A DNA stretch of 64,000 nucleotides from Candidatus Eiseniibacteriota bacterium (GTDB lineage Bacteria; Eisenbacteria; RBG-16-71-46; CAIMUX01). The notes under the pieces are model-generated. The model saw only the letters and a list, made by a program, of their open reading frames with translations. It was not told where the DNA came from and did no database searches. The stretch lies in contig JACKCR010000005.1 in assembly GCA_020633975.1 (NCBI GenBank), positions 62,001-126,000 of the forward strand. The letters run 5' to 3'. Position numbers and translations under genes: made by a program. How positions within the stretch are numbered: the stretch's first letter is position 1; each line of letters starts with the position of its first letter. Below, one piece after another: positions 52,250 through 61,826 of this stretch.

Positions 52250-55036
52250 GTGTCCGAGTCGGTTTCCCGGAGTGTCCGAACCGTAGTTCTGCTCGTGTTC
52301 CTGGCCTCTGGGGCCGCGGCGCTGATCTACCAGGTGGCCTGGACCCGCCTCCTCACCCTCGTTTTCGGCAGCACGATCTTCGCGGTCTCGAGCGTCCTCT
52401 CCTCATTCATGGCCGGGCTCGGGCTCGGGAGCTGGGTCCTCAGCCGGATCGCGGACCGTCCGATCCGGTCGCTCCGCCTCTACGGATGGCTCGAAATCGG
52501 AGTAGGACTCTACGCCCTCCTCTTCCCCGCCATCTTGGCAGCCGTTCGGAGCATCTACACCACGGCCGCGCAGGACTTGGGCTTCGGATTCGGTCCGAAC
52601 ACCGCTCTCAAGTTCGCCCTCGCCGTCCTCATCCTCATCGTACCGACGTTTCTCATGGGCGGCACCCTGCCGGTCCTGAGCCGCTACCTGACCCGGAACA
52701 TGCGTCTGGCGACCCGCGAGATCGCGTTTCTCTACGGACTCAACACAGCCGGCGCCGTCGTAGGAACGGTGCTCGCAGGCTTCTTCCTCCTCCCGGAGTT
52801 CGGTATCCGCGTCGCGCTCTTCGTGGCCGTCGCCCTCAACATCGGAGTCGGCATCCTCGCATGGTTCGTCGGCGGGAACGAAGTCGTTCGGGCGGAGGAC
52901 CGGAGTGACGACACCGCAACCGAGGACCACGGCACGTCCCTCGGCGAAGCCACGACGGAGACGCAGGTTCGTCTCACCTACTTCGCCCTCTTCGCGCAGG
53001 GGCTTCTCGCCCTCGGATACGAGGTCATCTGGACGCGGATCCTCATGCTCTACATGGGCACCACGAACTACAGCTTCAGCACCATGCTGATGACCTTCCT
53101 CTTCGGCATCGCGGTGGGTAGCGCGATCGTAGGAACCTTTGCGTCCAGGATCCGGCGGCCCTACGCGATCCTCGCGTGGCTCCAAACGGGGATGGGCCTC
53201 TCTCTCTTCGTCACCGTTCCGATGCTCCACCGGGCCAGCTCCTGGTTCCTCGGTCCGGAGCCGGGTCAGCTCGGCTGGACGGAGTACAACCTGACGAAGG
53301 CGGGACTCTCGTTCCTCGTCATGCTCCTTCCCACCTTGCTCATGGGCGCGTCGTTCCCGGTCGCCGCGCAAGTAGTCATGCGGAGCTTCGCACGCGTCGG
53401 ACGAACGATCGGAGCGCTCTACAGCTTCAACACGCTCGGGGCAATCCTCGGAGCATCGATCACCGGTTTCCTCCTCATTCCGAAGCTCGGTCCGAGCACC
53501 GCGTTCGTCGTGCTCTCGGTCGGCAACCTCTTGGTCGGACTGATCCTGTTCGTCACTGCGAAGAGCCGCATCGTCCGCGGAACCGCACTCGTTCCGATCG
53601 CTGCGGCGATCGCCTTGGTCTTCATGCACGGATGGGTGAACGACACCATCTCGAGCTCGATCACCCAGAAGATCCAGCGCCTCGGTAAGGTGTTGGTCGA
53701 AGTGGACGGACTCGAATCCAACGTCGCAATCAGCGAGAACACCTACGGATTCCGGCAGCTCTGGGTGAACGGAGACGTCGTCGCGCGAAGCGTGGGAAGC
53801 GTGAGCGGACACAACATGCTCGGGCACCTGCCGATGCTCTTCGCGCGGAGTACGGACAAAGTCGTCGTGATCGCGCTCGGTACCGGCATCAGCGCCGGAG
53901 CCACGAGCCTCTACGACCCGAAGGTGCTGGACGTCGTCGAGATCTCCCCGACCGTGCGAGCCAACGTCCACTACTTCGCTCATGACAACTTCGGCCTGGA
54001 CCGGAACCCGGCCGTGCGCTTCGTGATCGACGACGGCCGGAACTACGTCCAGGTGACCGATCTCAAGTACGACGTCGTCGCCGCAGAACCGCTTCACCCG
54101 CAGAAGACGGGCGTCGCGAACCTCTACACGAAGGAGTACTACCAGGCCTGCCGGAGAATCCTCGAGCCCGGTGGAGTCGTGGTGCAGTGGATCCCGCTCC
54201 ACGAGCTGAGCAAGGGAGACGTCAAAGACCTGACGCGTACTTTTGTCGAGGAGTTCCCCGTCACCACCGGTTGGCTCTTCGGCCTCGACCTCGTCCTCTT
54301 GGGCCACGAGTCCGAGTTCCAGGTCGACCTACCCGAACTGGAACGGCGGCTCGATCTCCCGAACATCCGCGAGGACTTGTCCAAGGTCAACATCACGAAC
54401 TCGACCGATCTCCTCAACCATCTCGTGTTCGGCCCGGAAGGCGCCAAGGCCTACTGCGAGGGCGCGCGGATCATGTCCGACTGGTACCCGTTCATCGAGT
54501 ATGACGGCCCCAAGCACGTGCATGAGGGTTCGACCGTGGACGACATCCTCCAAGACCTCATCACGCACCGGACGGGTCCCGTTGCTCTCATCGGCACATG
54601 GACCGAACCCGCGGACTCGCTCCGTCGTGTTTACCAGATCCAAGAGGCGGCTTGGCCGACGGCGATCAACGGACTCATCGCACAGAGTCGCGGCAGACTC
54701 GAAGAGAGCGTACAGCTCCTCGAGTCCGCCCTGATCAACGCGCCATGGATGGGAGACGCACGCTACTACCTATCGCGGAGCTACTACCAGCTGGGCGAAC
54801 GGATCGCGAGCCGGAGACGCGTCGAAGACGCCGCAGCCGTCTACGGCTTCTGGAGCCGCGGTCTCCCCTACGACCCCGACAGCCCGTCGCTGCTCTTCGG
54901 AGTCGCGGCGGCCGCCGAGCAGTTGGGGAAGAAGGACGAAGCACGCGAGACGTGGCAGCGCCTAGCCGACACCCTTCCGGAGTACGCAGACCGGCGAACT
55001 CTCGCGCTCCAGAGAGTCGCTGCGCTCACGCAGTAG
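52250..55036 (+). CDS. Fused membrane transporter-like/spermidine-synthase-like protein with TPRs
   Basis: 928 residues from a GTG at 52250 with GGGAGGAG at proper distance; an ATG four codons earlier sits too close to its GGAGG. About 12-14 membrane helices (10-470), with the repeated family motif YQVAWTRLLTLVFGS and YEVIWTRILMLYMGT in each half. A SpeE-like methyltransferase fold follows (475-740): VVVIALGTGISAGATSLYD, VVEISPTVR, RFVIDDGRNYV, DVVAAEPLHP. Helical TPR-like tail at about 790-928. Family is annotated as fused MFS/spermidine synthase; whether it makes polyamines is not established. Ends about 70 bases before the PRC-barrel gene. Confidence 0.85.
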   Translation: MSESVSRSVRTVVLLVFLASGAAALIYQVAWTRLLTLVFGSTIFAVSSVLSSFMAGLGLGSWVLSRIADRPIRSLRLYGWLEIGVGLYALLFPAILAAVRSIYTTAAQDLGFGFGPNTALKFALAVLILIVPTFLMGGTLPVLSRYLTRNMRLATREIAFLYGLNTAGAVVGTVLAGFFLLPEFGIRVALFVAVALNIGVGILAWFVGGNEVVRAEDRSDDTATEDHGTSLGEATTETQVRLTYFALFAQGLLALGYEVIWTRILMLYMGTTNYSFSTMLMTFLFGIAVGSAIVGTFASRIRRPYAILAWLQTGMGLSLFVTVPMLHRASSWFLGPEPGQLGWTEYNLTKAGLSFLVMLLPTLLMGASFPVAAQVVMRSFARVGRTIGALYSFNTLGAILGASITGFLLIPKLGPSTAFVVLSVGNLLVGLILFVTAKSRIVRGTALVPIAAAIALVFMHGWVNDTISSSITQKIQRLGKVLVEVDGLESNVAISENTYGFRQLWVNGDVVARSVGSVSGHNMLGHLPMLFARSTDKVVVIALGTGISAGATSLYDPKVLDVVEISPTVRANVHYFAHDNFGLDRNPAVRFVIDDGRNYVQVTDLKYDVVAAEPLHPQKTGVANLYTKEYYQACRRILEPGGVVVQWIPLHELSKGDVKDLTRTFVEEFPVTTGWLFGLDLVLLGHESEFQVDLPELERRLDLPNIREDLSKVNITNSTDLLNHLVFGPEGAKAYCEGARIMSDWYPFIEYDGPKHVHEGSTVDDILQDLITHRTGPVALIGTWTEPADSLRRVYQIQEAAWPTAINGLIAQSRGRLEESVQLLESALINAPWMGDARYYLSRSYYQLGERIASRRRVEDAAAVYGFWSRGLPYDPDSPSLLFGVAAAAEQLGKKDEARETWQRLADTLPEYADRRTLALQRVAALTQ

Positions 55037-55108
55037 TCGGTACGCTACTTCGTGATCGAGGCGCAGGCGGCGTCACCAACATCGTCGTAGTCGTCGAGCT
55101 GTCGTACC

Positions 55109-55954
55109 TCAGCCTCGACTTGGTGGAGTCAGATGCTCTGTCGCTGAGGTCATCGGCTCGGTCGGTCCCGCGGTTGCCGCAATCTCAGCAGAATCGCAGA
55201 AGTGCTCCACGATGTTCCTCTCGTCCTCCGACGTGATCGGGTCCGACTCCCGGTATGCGGGCGCCGTCCGGATCTCGTCGATCTTCGCCATCACTGTTAC
55301 GTCCATCCCGTCCCAGCTCACCTGGCGGATCATCGACGGCGGAATGAGCACCTTCTTTCCTGGAAGGATCTTGTGCGTGTCGACGATGAGGTAGCGGACC
55401 TTCCAAGTCACAGAGTCGTAGACGAACCCGACGACGTGTCCGATCCAACCGTCTTCGGCGCGGATGTCATAGCCCTTCACCGCGTCCGCGCTCCGAAGTC
55501 CGCAGTCCTGCGAATCACGAGAGGTTCGTGCACGCCTCGTGTTCATCTCGGAGTCCAACTCGGGCGTGGTCGAGAGTTCACTCGAAAGTGAGGGCGCAAG
55601 TACCGGGCCGCCGGTGACCAAGGACGGCAGGTTCCAGTAGGCTGGCCAGTCGTAGTGCGCAGCTATGGCCGCTTCCATCCGCCGCGAGACCGTCTCTTCG
55701 CTACCGATCGGAGGGCTGGCTTCGATCTGCTCCTTCGTGAGGTCCATCTGGATCTCGCCGGCCTCGTGATCGAACCGTTCGACCGAAGCCGGTGAGAGTA
55801 GAACCTTGCGGCTCGTGAACCAGCCGCCGGTGTCGACGACCAGATACCGGACCATCCAGTCGCGGTCGTCGAAGTAGAGATCCTCGACCTTTCCCAGCTT
55901 TCCGTCGCGGGCGTGCAGGGCGGTCCCCTCGAGTTGATCGAATCGGTAGAGCAT
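55109..55954 (-). CDS. Double PRC-barrel domain protein
   Basis: 281 residues with AGGAAGGAG before the ATG. Two PRC-barrel units: 1-75 (DGKLGKVEDLYFDDRDWMVR, YLVVDTGGWFTSRKVLLSP) and about 160-230 (DGWIGHVVGFVYDSVTWKVR, YLIVDTHKILPGKKVLIPP), linked by a Ser/Thr-rich region. No signal peptide; cytoplasmic. PRC barrels occur in RimM and in photosystem and stress proteins and serve as binding modules. The tail is low-complexity. Function unknown; perhaps a stress protein. Confidence 0.85.
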   Translation of the reverse strand: MLYRFDQLEGTALHARDGKLGKVEDLYFDDRDWMVRYLVVDTGGWFTSRKVLLSPASVERFDHEAGEIQMDLTKEQIEASPPIGSEETVSRRMEAAIAAHYDWPAYWNLPSLVTGGPVLAPSLSSELSTTPELDSEMNTRRARTSRDSQDCGLRSADAVKGYDIRAEDGWIGHVVGFVYDSVTWKVRYLIVDTHKILPGKKVLIPPSMIRQVSWDGMDVTVMAKIDEIRTAPAYRESDPITSEDERNIVEHFCDSAEIAATAGPTEPMTSATEHLTPPSRG

Positions 55955-56428
55955 CGGACTCTCCTTCCTGGTGCCGGCGCTGTCTTCGCCGATCGCCTTT
56001 CACGAGAAACGACGCAACGACCGTGCCGATAGCTGCCTCGGCTCGGATCGGATTCTCATGCCTTCGCTCGGGATGGTGCCGTCGGGACGCGACTGATTCT
56101 GCGCGTCGAGTGGGGCCTCACCCGGCGATGACTGCGAATGACGCACTTACCCGTCCGGGCCCGCGGGGTCGACGCGCTGCACCGAGGCGACCGCGGTCAC
56201 TACGCGTCGGACCTCGAAAGCGACCTGGTGAGCGGACTCGCTTCTGCCTCGCAGCTCGGACCGCGCAATTGGACCGCGGCTTCATCCGCCCTTTGGCAAT
56301 TCGTGCGTCGGCCTTGTAAGAACGACGCACCGAGACGGCCGGTGACGGATCTCGGCACTTGCGAGATCACGGCAGTTGCGAGATCTCGGCACAGGAGCCC
56401 GCTGGGTTGGCGAGCTACGCGGACCCGA
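55955..56428. other. Intergenic region with palindromic cluster
   Basis: 474 bases upstream of the PRC-barrel gene and downstream of the ELWxxDGT gene. It contains a cluster of GATCTCG/CGAGATC repeats at 56348-56391: pair 56348-56354 with 56362-56368, then the palindrome CGAGATCTCG at 56379-56388. Otherwise nothing recognisable. Confidence 0.55.
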
Positions 56429-59400
56429 TCACCTGATGAGCACGATCTTGGACACGGCGTGTTCCTTCTCCAACTCCACTCGAACGAAGTACACGCCGTC
56501 CGGCGCCGTCAGATCGTCGGCCAAGCGCCAGGTCCACTCGTGGGTGCCGCGCTCGACGCCTCCTGGAGTGAACGAGTCGACCACACGACCGCCGACGTCG
56601 AGGAGTTGAAAGGTGGGGGCCCCTGCCACGGAGGTGACGAGCCTGAGATCGATGTCGGTTCGGGCCGGATTCGAGCCAACCGCGAGGCGCAGCCGATCGA
56701 CGAGCCGCACCGGGTCCCCCGAGCCATCCGGAACCCCGGCAGCACCGAGGTCTTCCCAGAGCCAGATCTCCCGACCGAACTCCTCGGTGGTCGCAGCAAA
56801 GAGCAGAAGTGATCCGTGAGTCGCGAACTCCCCGGGATCAGAGGAAGCGCCACCGGGTGCGATCGCATCCGTGGCGAGTGCGACGGATGTGCCGTCCGCC
56901 CGCCAGAGTTCGCGGCCGAGAAGTCCGTCGTCGGCCGTGAAGTAGCATCGACCGAGGTGGGAGTGGAAATCGGCAGGGTCCGACCCGGTCGCGCCGGGAT
57001 GCAGGTCGACCAGCTGTGTCGTGGCGAGATCCGTCGCCACCCACGGCTCGCGTCCGCTTCCATTACTGCCGTCCGCGCTGAAATAGAGTCGCCCACCCGC
57101 AGCTTCCAGATCGGCAGGCCCTCCACTTCCAGGTCCCGGAACGATCTCGTCGAGCCGTTCGGTTCCCAACGACGTCGCACGGTAGACCTCCCGACCTCCG
57201 CCGGACTCGACAGCCGTGAAGTAGAGGAACGGGTACCCATCGGTGAGCTGCTGTGGAGTCGACCCAGTGCTCCCGCTTTCGATGTCCTCGACGATCGACG
57301 TGCCCGCTTCGGTGCCGTCCGTTCGCCAAAGCTCCCGGCCCGAGCTCGGGTGGAACGCTGTGAAGAAGACGTGGTCTCCCATCCGCACGAACCGGTCGGG
57401 CTCGGAGCTCGACGGACCGGGGTAGATGTCCCGCACTCGCTCGGTGGTCACGCCGTCCGATCGCCAGAGCTCGGTGCCGAACGCGCCGTCATGCGCCGCA
57501 AAGAGGGCCACGCCATCGAGGACGACGACGGGACCGTAGGGCCGCACGGACTCGAACGGATGGACGAGACTGGGTCCGTCGACGGAGTCCATCCGGAAGA
57601 GGCCGAAGACAGGTGCGGGAGTGAACGCACGGATGGCGAAGTAGTACCCGTCGCCTCCCATCGCGAAGAGATCGGTCGGGAACGAGCCGATCGATCCAGG
57701 GATGGTATCTTGGATCTCGATGTCGGTCTCCGTCGTCGCGACCGCGGGTTCGTAGCCATAGAAGTCCGACTGGACCGTGAAGTAGAGACTTCCGTCGTCG
57801 AGGACGTACTCGGCATCCTCCGGAGCGCCATCGACCCCGTCGTAGTCAGGACCGAGGAAGACGCTCACCGGCTCACCGCCGAGGTTCTGGATCGCATAGA
57901 GTTCGCGCCCGTAGAACGGCGTGCGCGCGAACGCCAGGACGTGTTCGTCTCCCCTCGTGTCGATCCAGTATCCGAGCTCCTCCGGACTGGAACCGCGCTG
58001 CGGAAGCGGATCCCAAACGAGCTCCAGGTTCCCGAGTGTCGAGTCCGTGCGATAGAGCTCGGCTCCCGTGTCCGTTCCGTCCTGGGCGAGGAGATAGAGG
58101 TGCGCGTCCATCGAGAGCCCCGGGCCGACTGCACCGTTTCCAGCACCCGGGTCGAGATCCTGCACACGCTCGGTGTTCGGCGAGGTACCGTCCGATCGCC
58201 AGAGCTCACGCCCCGATCCATCTCCCGCGTCCGCGGCGAAGTAGGCGAAGCCGTCGTGCGGTTCGATCCAGCTGAGGAATACGTCGCCCTCGGGGCCGGG
58301 CACGAGGTCTTCGACTAGAACCGTGCCGCCACTGGTTCCGTCGGTCTTCCAGAGTTCCGGTCCGTGCACCCCGTCGTCCGCGGTGAAGAAGAACTCACCT
58401 CCCATCGCGGCGAAGTATCGGGGATCACTGTCCGCGACCCCGGGGTGGATGTCCTTGACGAAGTCCGCAACGAGGCCGTTGGTTCGCCAGAGTTCCTCGC
58501 CGAGCGAAGAGAGACGCGCGCGGAAGTAGACCCAGCCATCGCCTTCGGTGAGACCGGCAGGGAAGCTGCTCGACGGACCGGGTTCGAGGTCCCCGATCTG
58601 CGTCATCGTCACACCGTCCGACTTCCAGAGCTCCGTCCCGTCTCCCGGTTCGGTCGCGCCGAAGATGACCTCACTTCCAAGGGCGACGATCGACTGCGGG
58701 AGCGAACCCGACGCGCCTGGGTTGAGATCCGCCACCATCTGTGTGCCGCTCGTCGTCCCGTCTGACCTCCACAGTTCCGAGCCATGCGTCCCATCGTCAG
58801 CACGGAAGAAGACGTAGCTTCCGGCAGTGGTCAGCTCCTGGATGAAGGAAGAGCCCGAGGGATGGATGTCCTTCAGCAGTTGCGTACCCGCCGAAGTGCC
58901 GTCCGACACCCAGAGTTCGGTCCCGGTGACGGTGTCTCCCTGCGCAGCGAGGATGACGACGCTTCCCAACGCAGCCATTCCGGTGATCGCCGAACCGTCC
59001 GTCCCGGGTGCAATCGGGAACTCCTGAGCCGTGCTGCCGTTGGTCGCCCAGAGTTCCTTCCCTTCGCCACCATCGATCGCCTCCGCGACGAAGAAGAGGA
59101 GACTTCCGGCCTGCGTCAGATGGACCGGCGGAGCAACGAAAGGCGGCGAATCGATTCGGCCGCCGACTTCTGATCCCGTGTCGTACTGGTAGAGACCGAA
59201 CCCTTCTCCCGCATCGGCCGCAGCATAGAAGACCTTGTCCCCAACCCTGGTCAGGAACTGAGGGATCGATCCACCCGATGAAATGTTGATGAGTTGCGTC
59301 TGCGCCAGCGACGAACTCGACAAGACGGCTGAAACCAACATTGCAGCTAGAAACAGTGAGGGAAGGAAGAGGATGGGAAGCAAGCGGCCGGAACGCGGGA

Positions 59401-59461
59401 CGTCGGGAAACAAGAGGGCGGGAAGCGAAGCTACCCAACCGCTGGAGCGGTGGAATCGCAT
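56429..59461 (-). CDS. Secreted ELWxxDGT-repeat propeller protein with T9SS/FlgD-like C-terminus
   Basis: 1010 residues; GGAGG before the ATG at 59461. Signal peptide (LPILFLPSLFLAAMLVSAVL, cleaved near SLA-QTQ). About 14 repeats of 45-50 residues, each with GTELWRSDGT or a variant (ELWVSDGT, ELWKTDGT, ELYRTDST) and a following VxDLxPG stretch, as in the ELWxxDGT/hyalin-like beta-propeller family. C-terminal 90 residues: NPARTDIDLRLVTSV, FQLLDVGGRVVDSFTPGG, DGVYFVRVELE, a FlgD-like sorting or anchoring motif. Surface or secreted structural protein; no catalytic residues identified. Divergent from the PhoX-like gene. Confidence 0.85.
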   Translation of the reverse strand: MRFHRSSGWVASLPALLFPDVPRSGRLLPILFLPSLFLAAMLVSAVLSSSSLAQTQLINISSGGSIPQFLTRVGDKVFYAAADAGEGFGLYQYDTGSEVGGRIDSPPFVAPPVHLTQAGSLLFFVAEAIDGGEGKELWATNGSTAQEFPIAPGTDGSAITGMAALGSVVILAAQGDTVTGTELWVSDGTSAGTQLLKDIHPSGSSFIQELTTAGSYVFFRADDGTHGSELWRSDGTTSGTQMVADLNPGASGSLPQSIVALGSEVIFGATEPGDGTELWKSDGVTMTQIGDLEPGPSSSFPAGLTEGDGWVYFRARLSSLGEELWRTNGLVADFVKDIHPGVADSDPRYFAAMGGEFFFTADDGVHGPELWKTDGTSGGTVLVEDLVPGPEGDVFLSWIEPHDGFAYFAADAGDGSGRELWRSDGTSPNTERVQDLDPGAGNGAVGPGLSMDAHLYLLAQDGTDTGAELYRTDSTLGNLELVWDPLPQRGSSPEELGYWIDTRGDEHVLAFARTPFYGRELYAIQNLGGEPVSVFLGPDYDGVDGAPEDAEYVLDDGSLYFTVQSDFYGYEPAVATTETDIEIQDTIPGSIGSFPTDLFAMGGDGYYFAIRAFTPAPVFGLFRMDSVDGPSLVHPFESVRPYGPVVVLDGVALFAAHDGAFGTELWRSDGVTTERVRDIYPGPSSSEPDRFVRMGDHVFFTAFHPSSGRELWRTDGTEAGTSIVEDIESGSTGSTPQQLTDGYPFLYFTAVESGGGREVYRATSLGTERLDEIVPGPGSGGPADLEAAGGRLYFSADGSNGSGREPWVATDLATTQLVDLHPGATGSDPADFHSHLGRCYFTADDGLLGRELWRADGTSVALATDAIAPGGASSDPGEFATHGSLLLFAATTEEFGREIWLWEDLGAAGVPDGSGDPVRLVDRLRLAVGSNPARTDIDLRLVTSVAGAPTFQLLDVGGRVVDSFTPGGVERGTHEWTWRLADDLTAPDGVYFVRVELEKEHAVSKIVLIR

Positions 59462-59809
59462 GACAACCTCCAGTTGGGATGGGTGGCTCGACGAGTGTAG
59501 CGAAGCCGACCCAGCCCAAGCACGAACTTCCCGCTCTTCGCGACGTAACCCACAACCTGAACTGATCTCGACGATGAATCCTCCTCATTGCGAAGTAATG
59601 TATCCACGCACGGCCCTGGGATCCCAACCGGTTCCCGTCTCCTCACAGTCCTGACCGAGGACTCACCCCCTTTCCAGTCGCACAGCTCTTAGGGTGCCCC
59701 CGTTCGCGCATGGCTCCGTACCGCGGAGCGAACATGCCGAACGAACGGGGCGACGAAGCCCCATCCACGCGTCCGCAGGACTCGTTCACCAACGAAAGGA
59801 ATCCAACTC
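59462..59809. other. Divergent promoter region ELWxxDGT / PhoX-like
   Basis: 348 bases. On the minus strand TACACT (59499-59494) is a reasonable -10 for the ELWxxDGT gene, with only TGCTTG 17 bases upstream. On the plus strand AAAGGA precedes the PhoX-like GTG. No long gene and no strong inverted repeat. Confidence 0.4.
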
Positions 59810-61711
59810 GTGTCCAACGTGATTCAGACGACGGCTTTCGTCCTCGGAGCCGCCGCCTTGACGGCCGGCGCTGCCTCCGCGAGCTTCTTGACGCATGAAG
59901 ATGCGATGACGAACCGGAGCTCCAATACGCAGGGATCGTTCAAGGTCCTCCCGGCCTGGACGGTTGGAGAAGCCATCGACGGCTACCTCCCGGCTGGCGT
60001 TCCGGATGGAATGGGCGCCTACCTCCACGACGACGACACGGTCCGCCTGTTCGTCAACCACGAGCTCTCCGCCACTCAGGGCTATGCCTACGAACTCGCC
60101 AACGGAACCATGCTCACCGGAGGCCGGGTCAGCTACTTCGACTTCAACCGTCGTAGCCGCCGGATCGAAGGTGCGGGCGCTGCCTACTCGATGATCATCG
60201 ACCGGTACGGCGACGTCGTCACCGACGGAAGCCAGATCTCGGAGACGGATACGCCGACCACGAACGGTCTCGACCGTCCCTGCTCTGCGAATCTCTTCGA
60301 GGCGGGTCAGTTCAATCTCGAGGACACGATCTTCTTCACCGGTGAGGAGACGGGTACGGGTCAGGAATTCGCTCTCGACGCCGCGAACGGCATCCTCTAC
60401 TGCGCCCCGGCCATGGGTCGTGCGGCGTGGGAGTCCTGCACCCTTCTCGATACTGGCGACGACTTCAAGGTCGCAGCGGTGGTCGGCGACGATCGCGGCG
60501 GCGCGCCGATGATCCTTTTCGTCGGTGAGAAGAACCACTACGGCGACGACAGCTTCCTCGATCGGAACGGTCTCGCTTACGGCAAGCTCTACGTCTGGGT
60601 CGAGGACAACGGCGCGATCAGCGTCGAGGACTGGAACGGCACGGGCAACATGACCACCGGTACGTTCGTCGAGATCGACTACTACCAGCCGGACATGGCC
60701 GGCATGCCTGGCTTCGACAACTCCGGTTGGGCCGATCAGGACACGCAGGACGCAATGGCTGCTGCCGTCGGCGCCTTCCAGTTCTCTCGTCCCGAGGACG
60801 TCGACACGAGCCCGGTCGACGGCACGCAGTTCGTTCTCGCTTCCACCGGTCGCGGTAGCTCCTACCCGTCGGACAACTGGGGCACGTGCTACATCTTCGA
60901 CGTCGACTTCGGCGGCGAGGCGATCACCGCCAGCGCCAAGATCATCTACGATGCCGACGACGCAGGTGCCGGCCAGTTCCAGGGTCCGGACTACGGTCTC
61001 CGCAGCCCCGACAACCTGGCCTGGTCCGGAAACGGCAAGATCTACTTCCAGGAAGACCGTTCCACGAGCCCGGGTAGCCTCTTCGGTGGCGAGAGCGGTG
61101 CCGAGGCTTCCGTCTGGGAGTACGACACGGGCAACGGCCAGATGAAGCGGGCCCTCGAGATGGACCGGAGCGCGGTCCCGGCCGGTCAGGAAGACACCAA
61201 CCCGACCGACATCGGCAACTGGGAGTCCTCGGGTGTCATCGATGTGACGAACCTCTTCGACCCTCGCCCAGCCGAGACGCTCCTCCTCCTCAACGTCCAG
61301 GCTCACAGCGTCACGGGTCCGGTCATCCAGGACGAGAACCTCGTCCAGGGCGGCCAGATCCTCTTCGCGTCCAAGCGTGGCGGCGGCTTCGGCAACACCT
61401 TCGACTCGCTCTTCTCGGTGGACGGCGACTTCGCATCGAGCCTCCAGCTCGCGGTGGGCCCGAACCCGAACGTCGGTCAGGCCACTGTTGCCTTCCAGCT
61501 TCCGAACGCCGGCAACGTCGACATCTCGATCTTCGACGCCTCCGGCCGTCAGGTTCGCTCGCTCGCGTCTGGCGTCCTCGCCGCCGGCAGCCACTCGATG
61601 GAGTGGAACGGCAAGAGCGACTCCGGTCGTGACGTCGAAGCGGGAATGTACTTCGTCCGCGTTGCTACGGAGAACGGCACCGCCCGCGAAAAGGTGATGG
61701 TCGTTCGGTAA
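59810..61711 (+). CDS. Secreted PhoX-like (DUF839) protein with FlgD-like C-terminus
   Basis: 633 residues from a GTG at 59810 (AAAGGA upstream). Signal peptide to about residue 25 (TAGAASA-SF). The body matches the PhoX/DUF839 beta-propeller: VRLFVNHELSAT near the start, YFDFNRRSRRI, DRPCSANLFEAG, FFTGEETGTGQEF, YGLRSPDNLAWSGNGKIYFQ, EDRS. PhoX enzymes are calcium/iron alkaline phosphatases, but others of the family are not shown to be. C-terminal sorting-like domain (LAVGPNPNVGQATVAFQL, DISIFDASGRQVRSLASG). Codons CGT and GGT are more frequent than in neighbours, suggesting strong expression. Followed by a clear terminator. Confidence 0.85.
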   Translation: MSNVIQTTAFVLGAAALTAGAASASFLTHEDAMTNRSSNTQGSFKVLPAWTVGEAIDGYLPAGVPDGMGAYLHDDDTVRLFVNHELSATQGYAYELANGTMLTGGRVSYFDFNRRSRRIEGAGAAYSMIIDRYGDVVTDGSQISETDTPTTNGLDRPCSANLFEAGQFNLEDTIFFTGEETGTGQEFALDAANGILYCAPAMGRAAWESCTLLDTGDDFKVAAVVGDDRGGAPMILFVGEKNHYGDDSFLDRNGLAYGKLYVWVEDNGAISVEDWNGTGNMTTGTFVEIDYYQPDMAGMPGFDNSGWADQDTQDAMAAAVGAFQFSRPEDVDTSPVDGTQFVLASTGRGSSYPSDNWGTCYIFDVDFGGEAITASAKIIYDADDAGAGQFQGPDYGLRSPDNLAWSGNGKIYFQEDRSTSPGSLFGGESGAEASVWEYDTGNGQMKRALEMDRSAVPAGQEDTNPTDIGNWESSGVIDVTNLFDPRPAETLLLLNVQAHSVTGPVIQDENLVQGGQILFASKRGGGFGNTFDSLFSVDGDFASSLQLAVGPNPNVGQATVAFQLPNAGNVDISIFDASGRQVRSLASGVLAAGSHSMEWNGKSDSGRDVEAGMYFVRVATENGTAREKVMVVR

Positions 61712-61744
61712 CTCGATCGGATCAGCCATAGGCTGAGTTCCTGG

Positions 61745-61782
61745 ACGGCGGCCCGAATCTCGCAAGAGATCCGGGCCGCCGT
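61745..61782 (+). terminator. Intrinsic terminator of the PhoX-like gene
   Basis: ACGGCGGCCCG and CGGGCCGCCGT (11 bp) continue into ATCTC/GAGAT closed by GCAA, a GNRA tetraloop, and are followed by TTTCCTTGG. The clearest rho-independent terminator in the window. Confidence 0.8.
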
Positions 61783-61826
61783 TTCCTTGGTCCCCAGTCC
61801 ACCCGAAGCTGCCGTATCATCACGTC

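Noticed and set aside
52403-54307. 634-codon minus-strand frame opposite the membrane/spermidine-synthase-like gene
   Set aside because: Charged low-information sequence; the plus strand shows membrane helices and methyltransferase motifs.
59786-61765. 659-codon minus-strand frame opposite the PhoX-like gene
   Set aside because: Antisense of a gene with signal peptide, DUF839 motifs, sorting domain and terminator.
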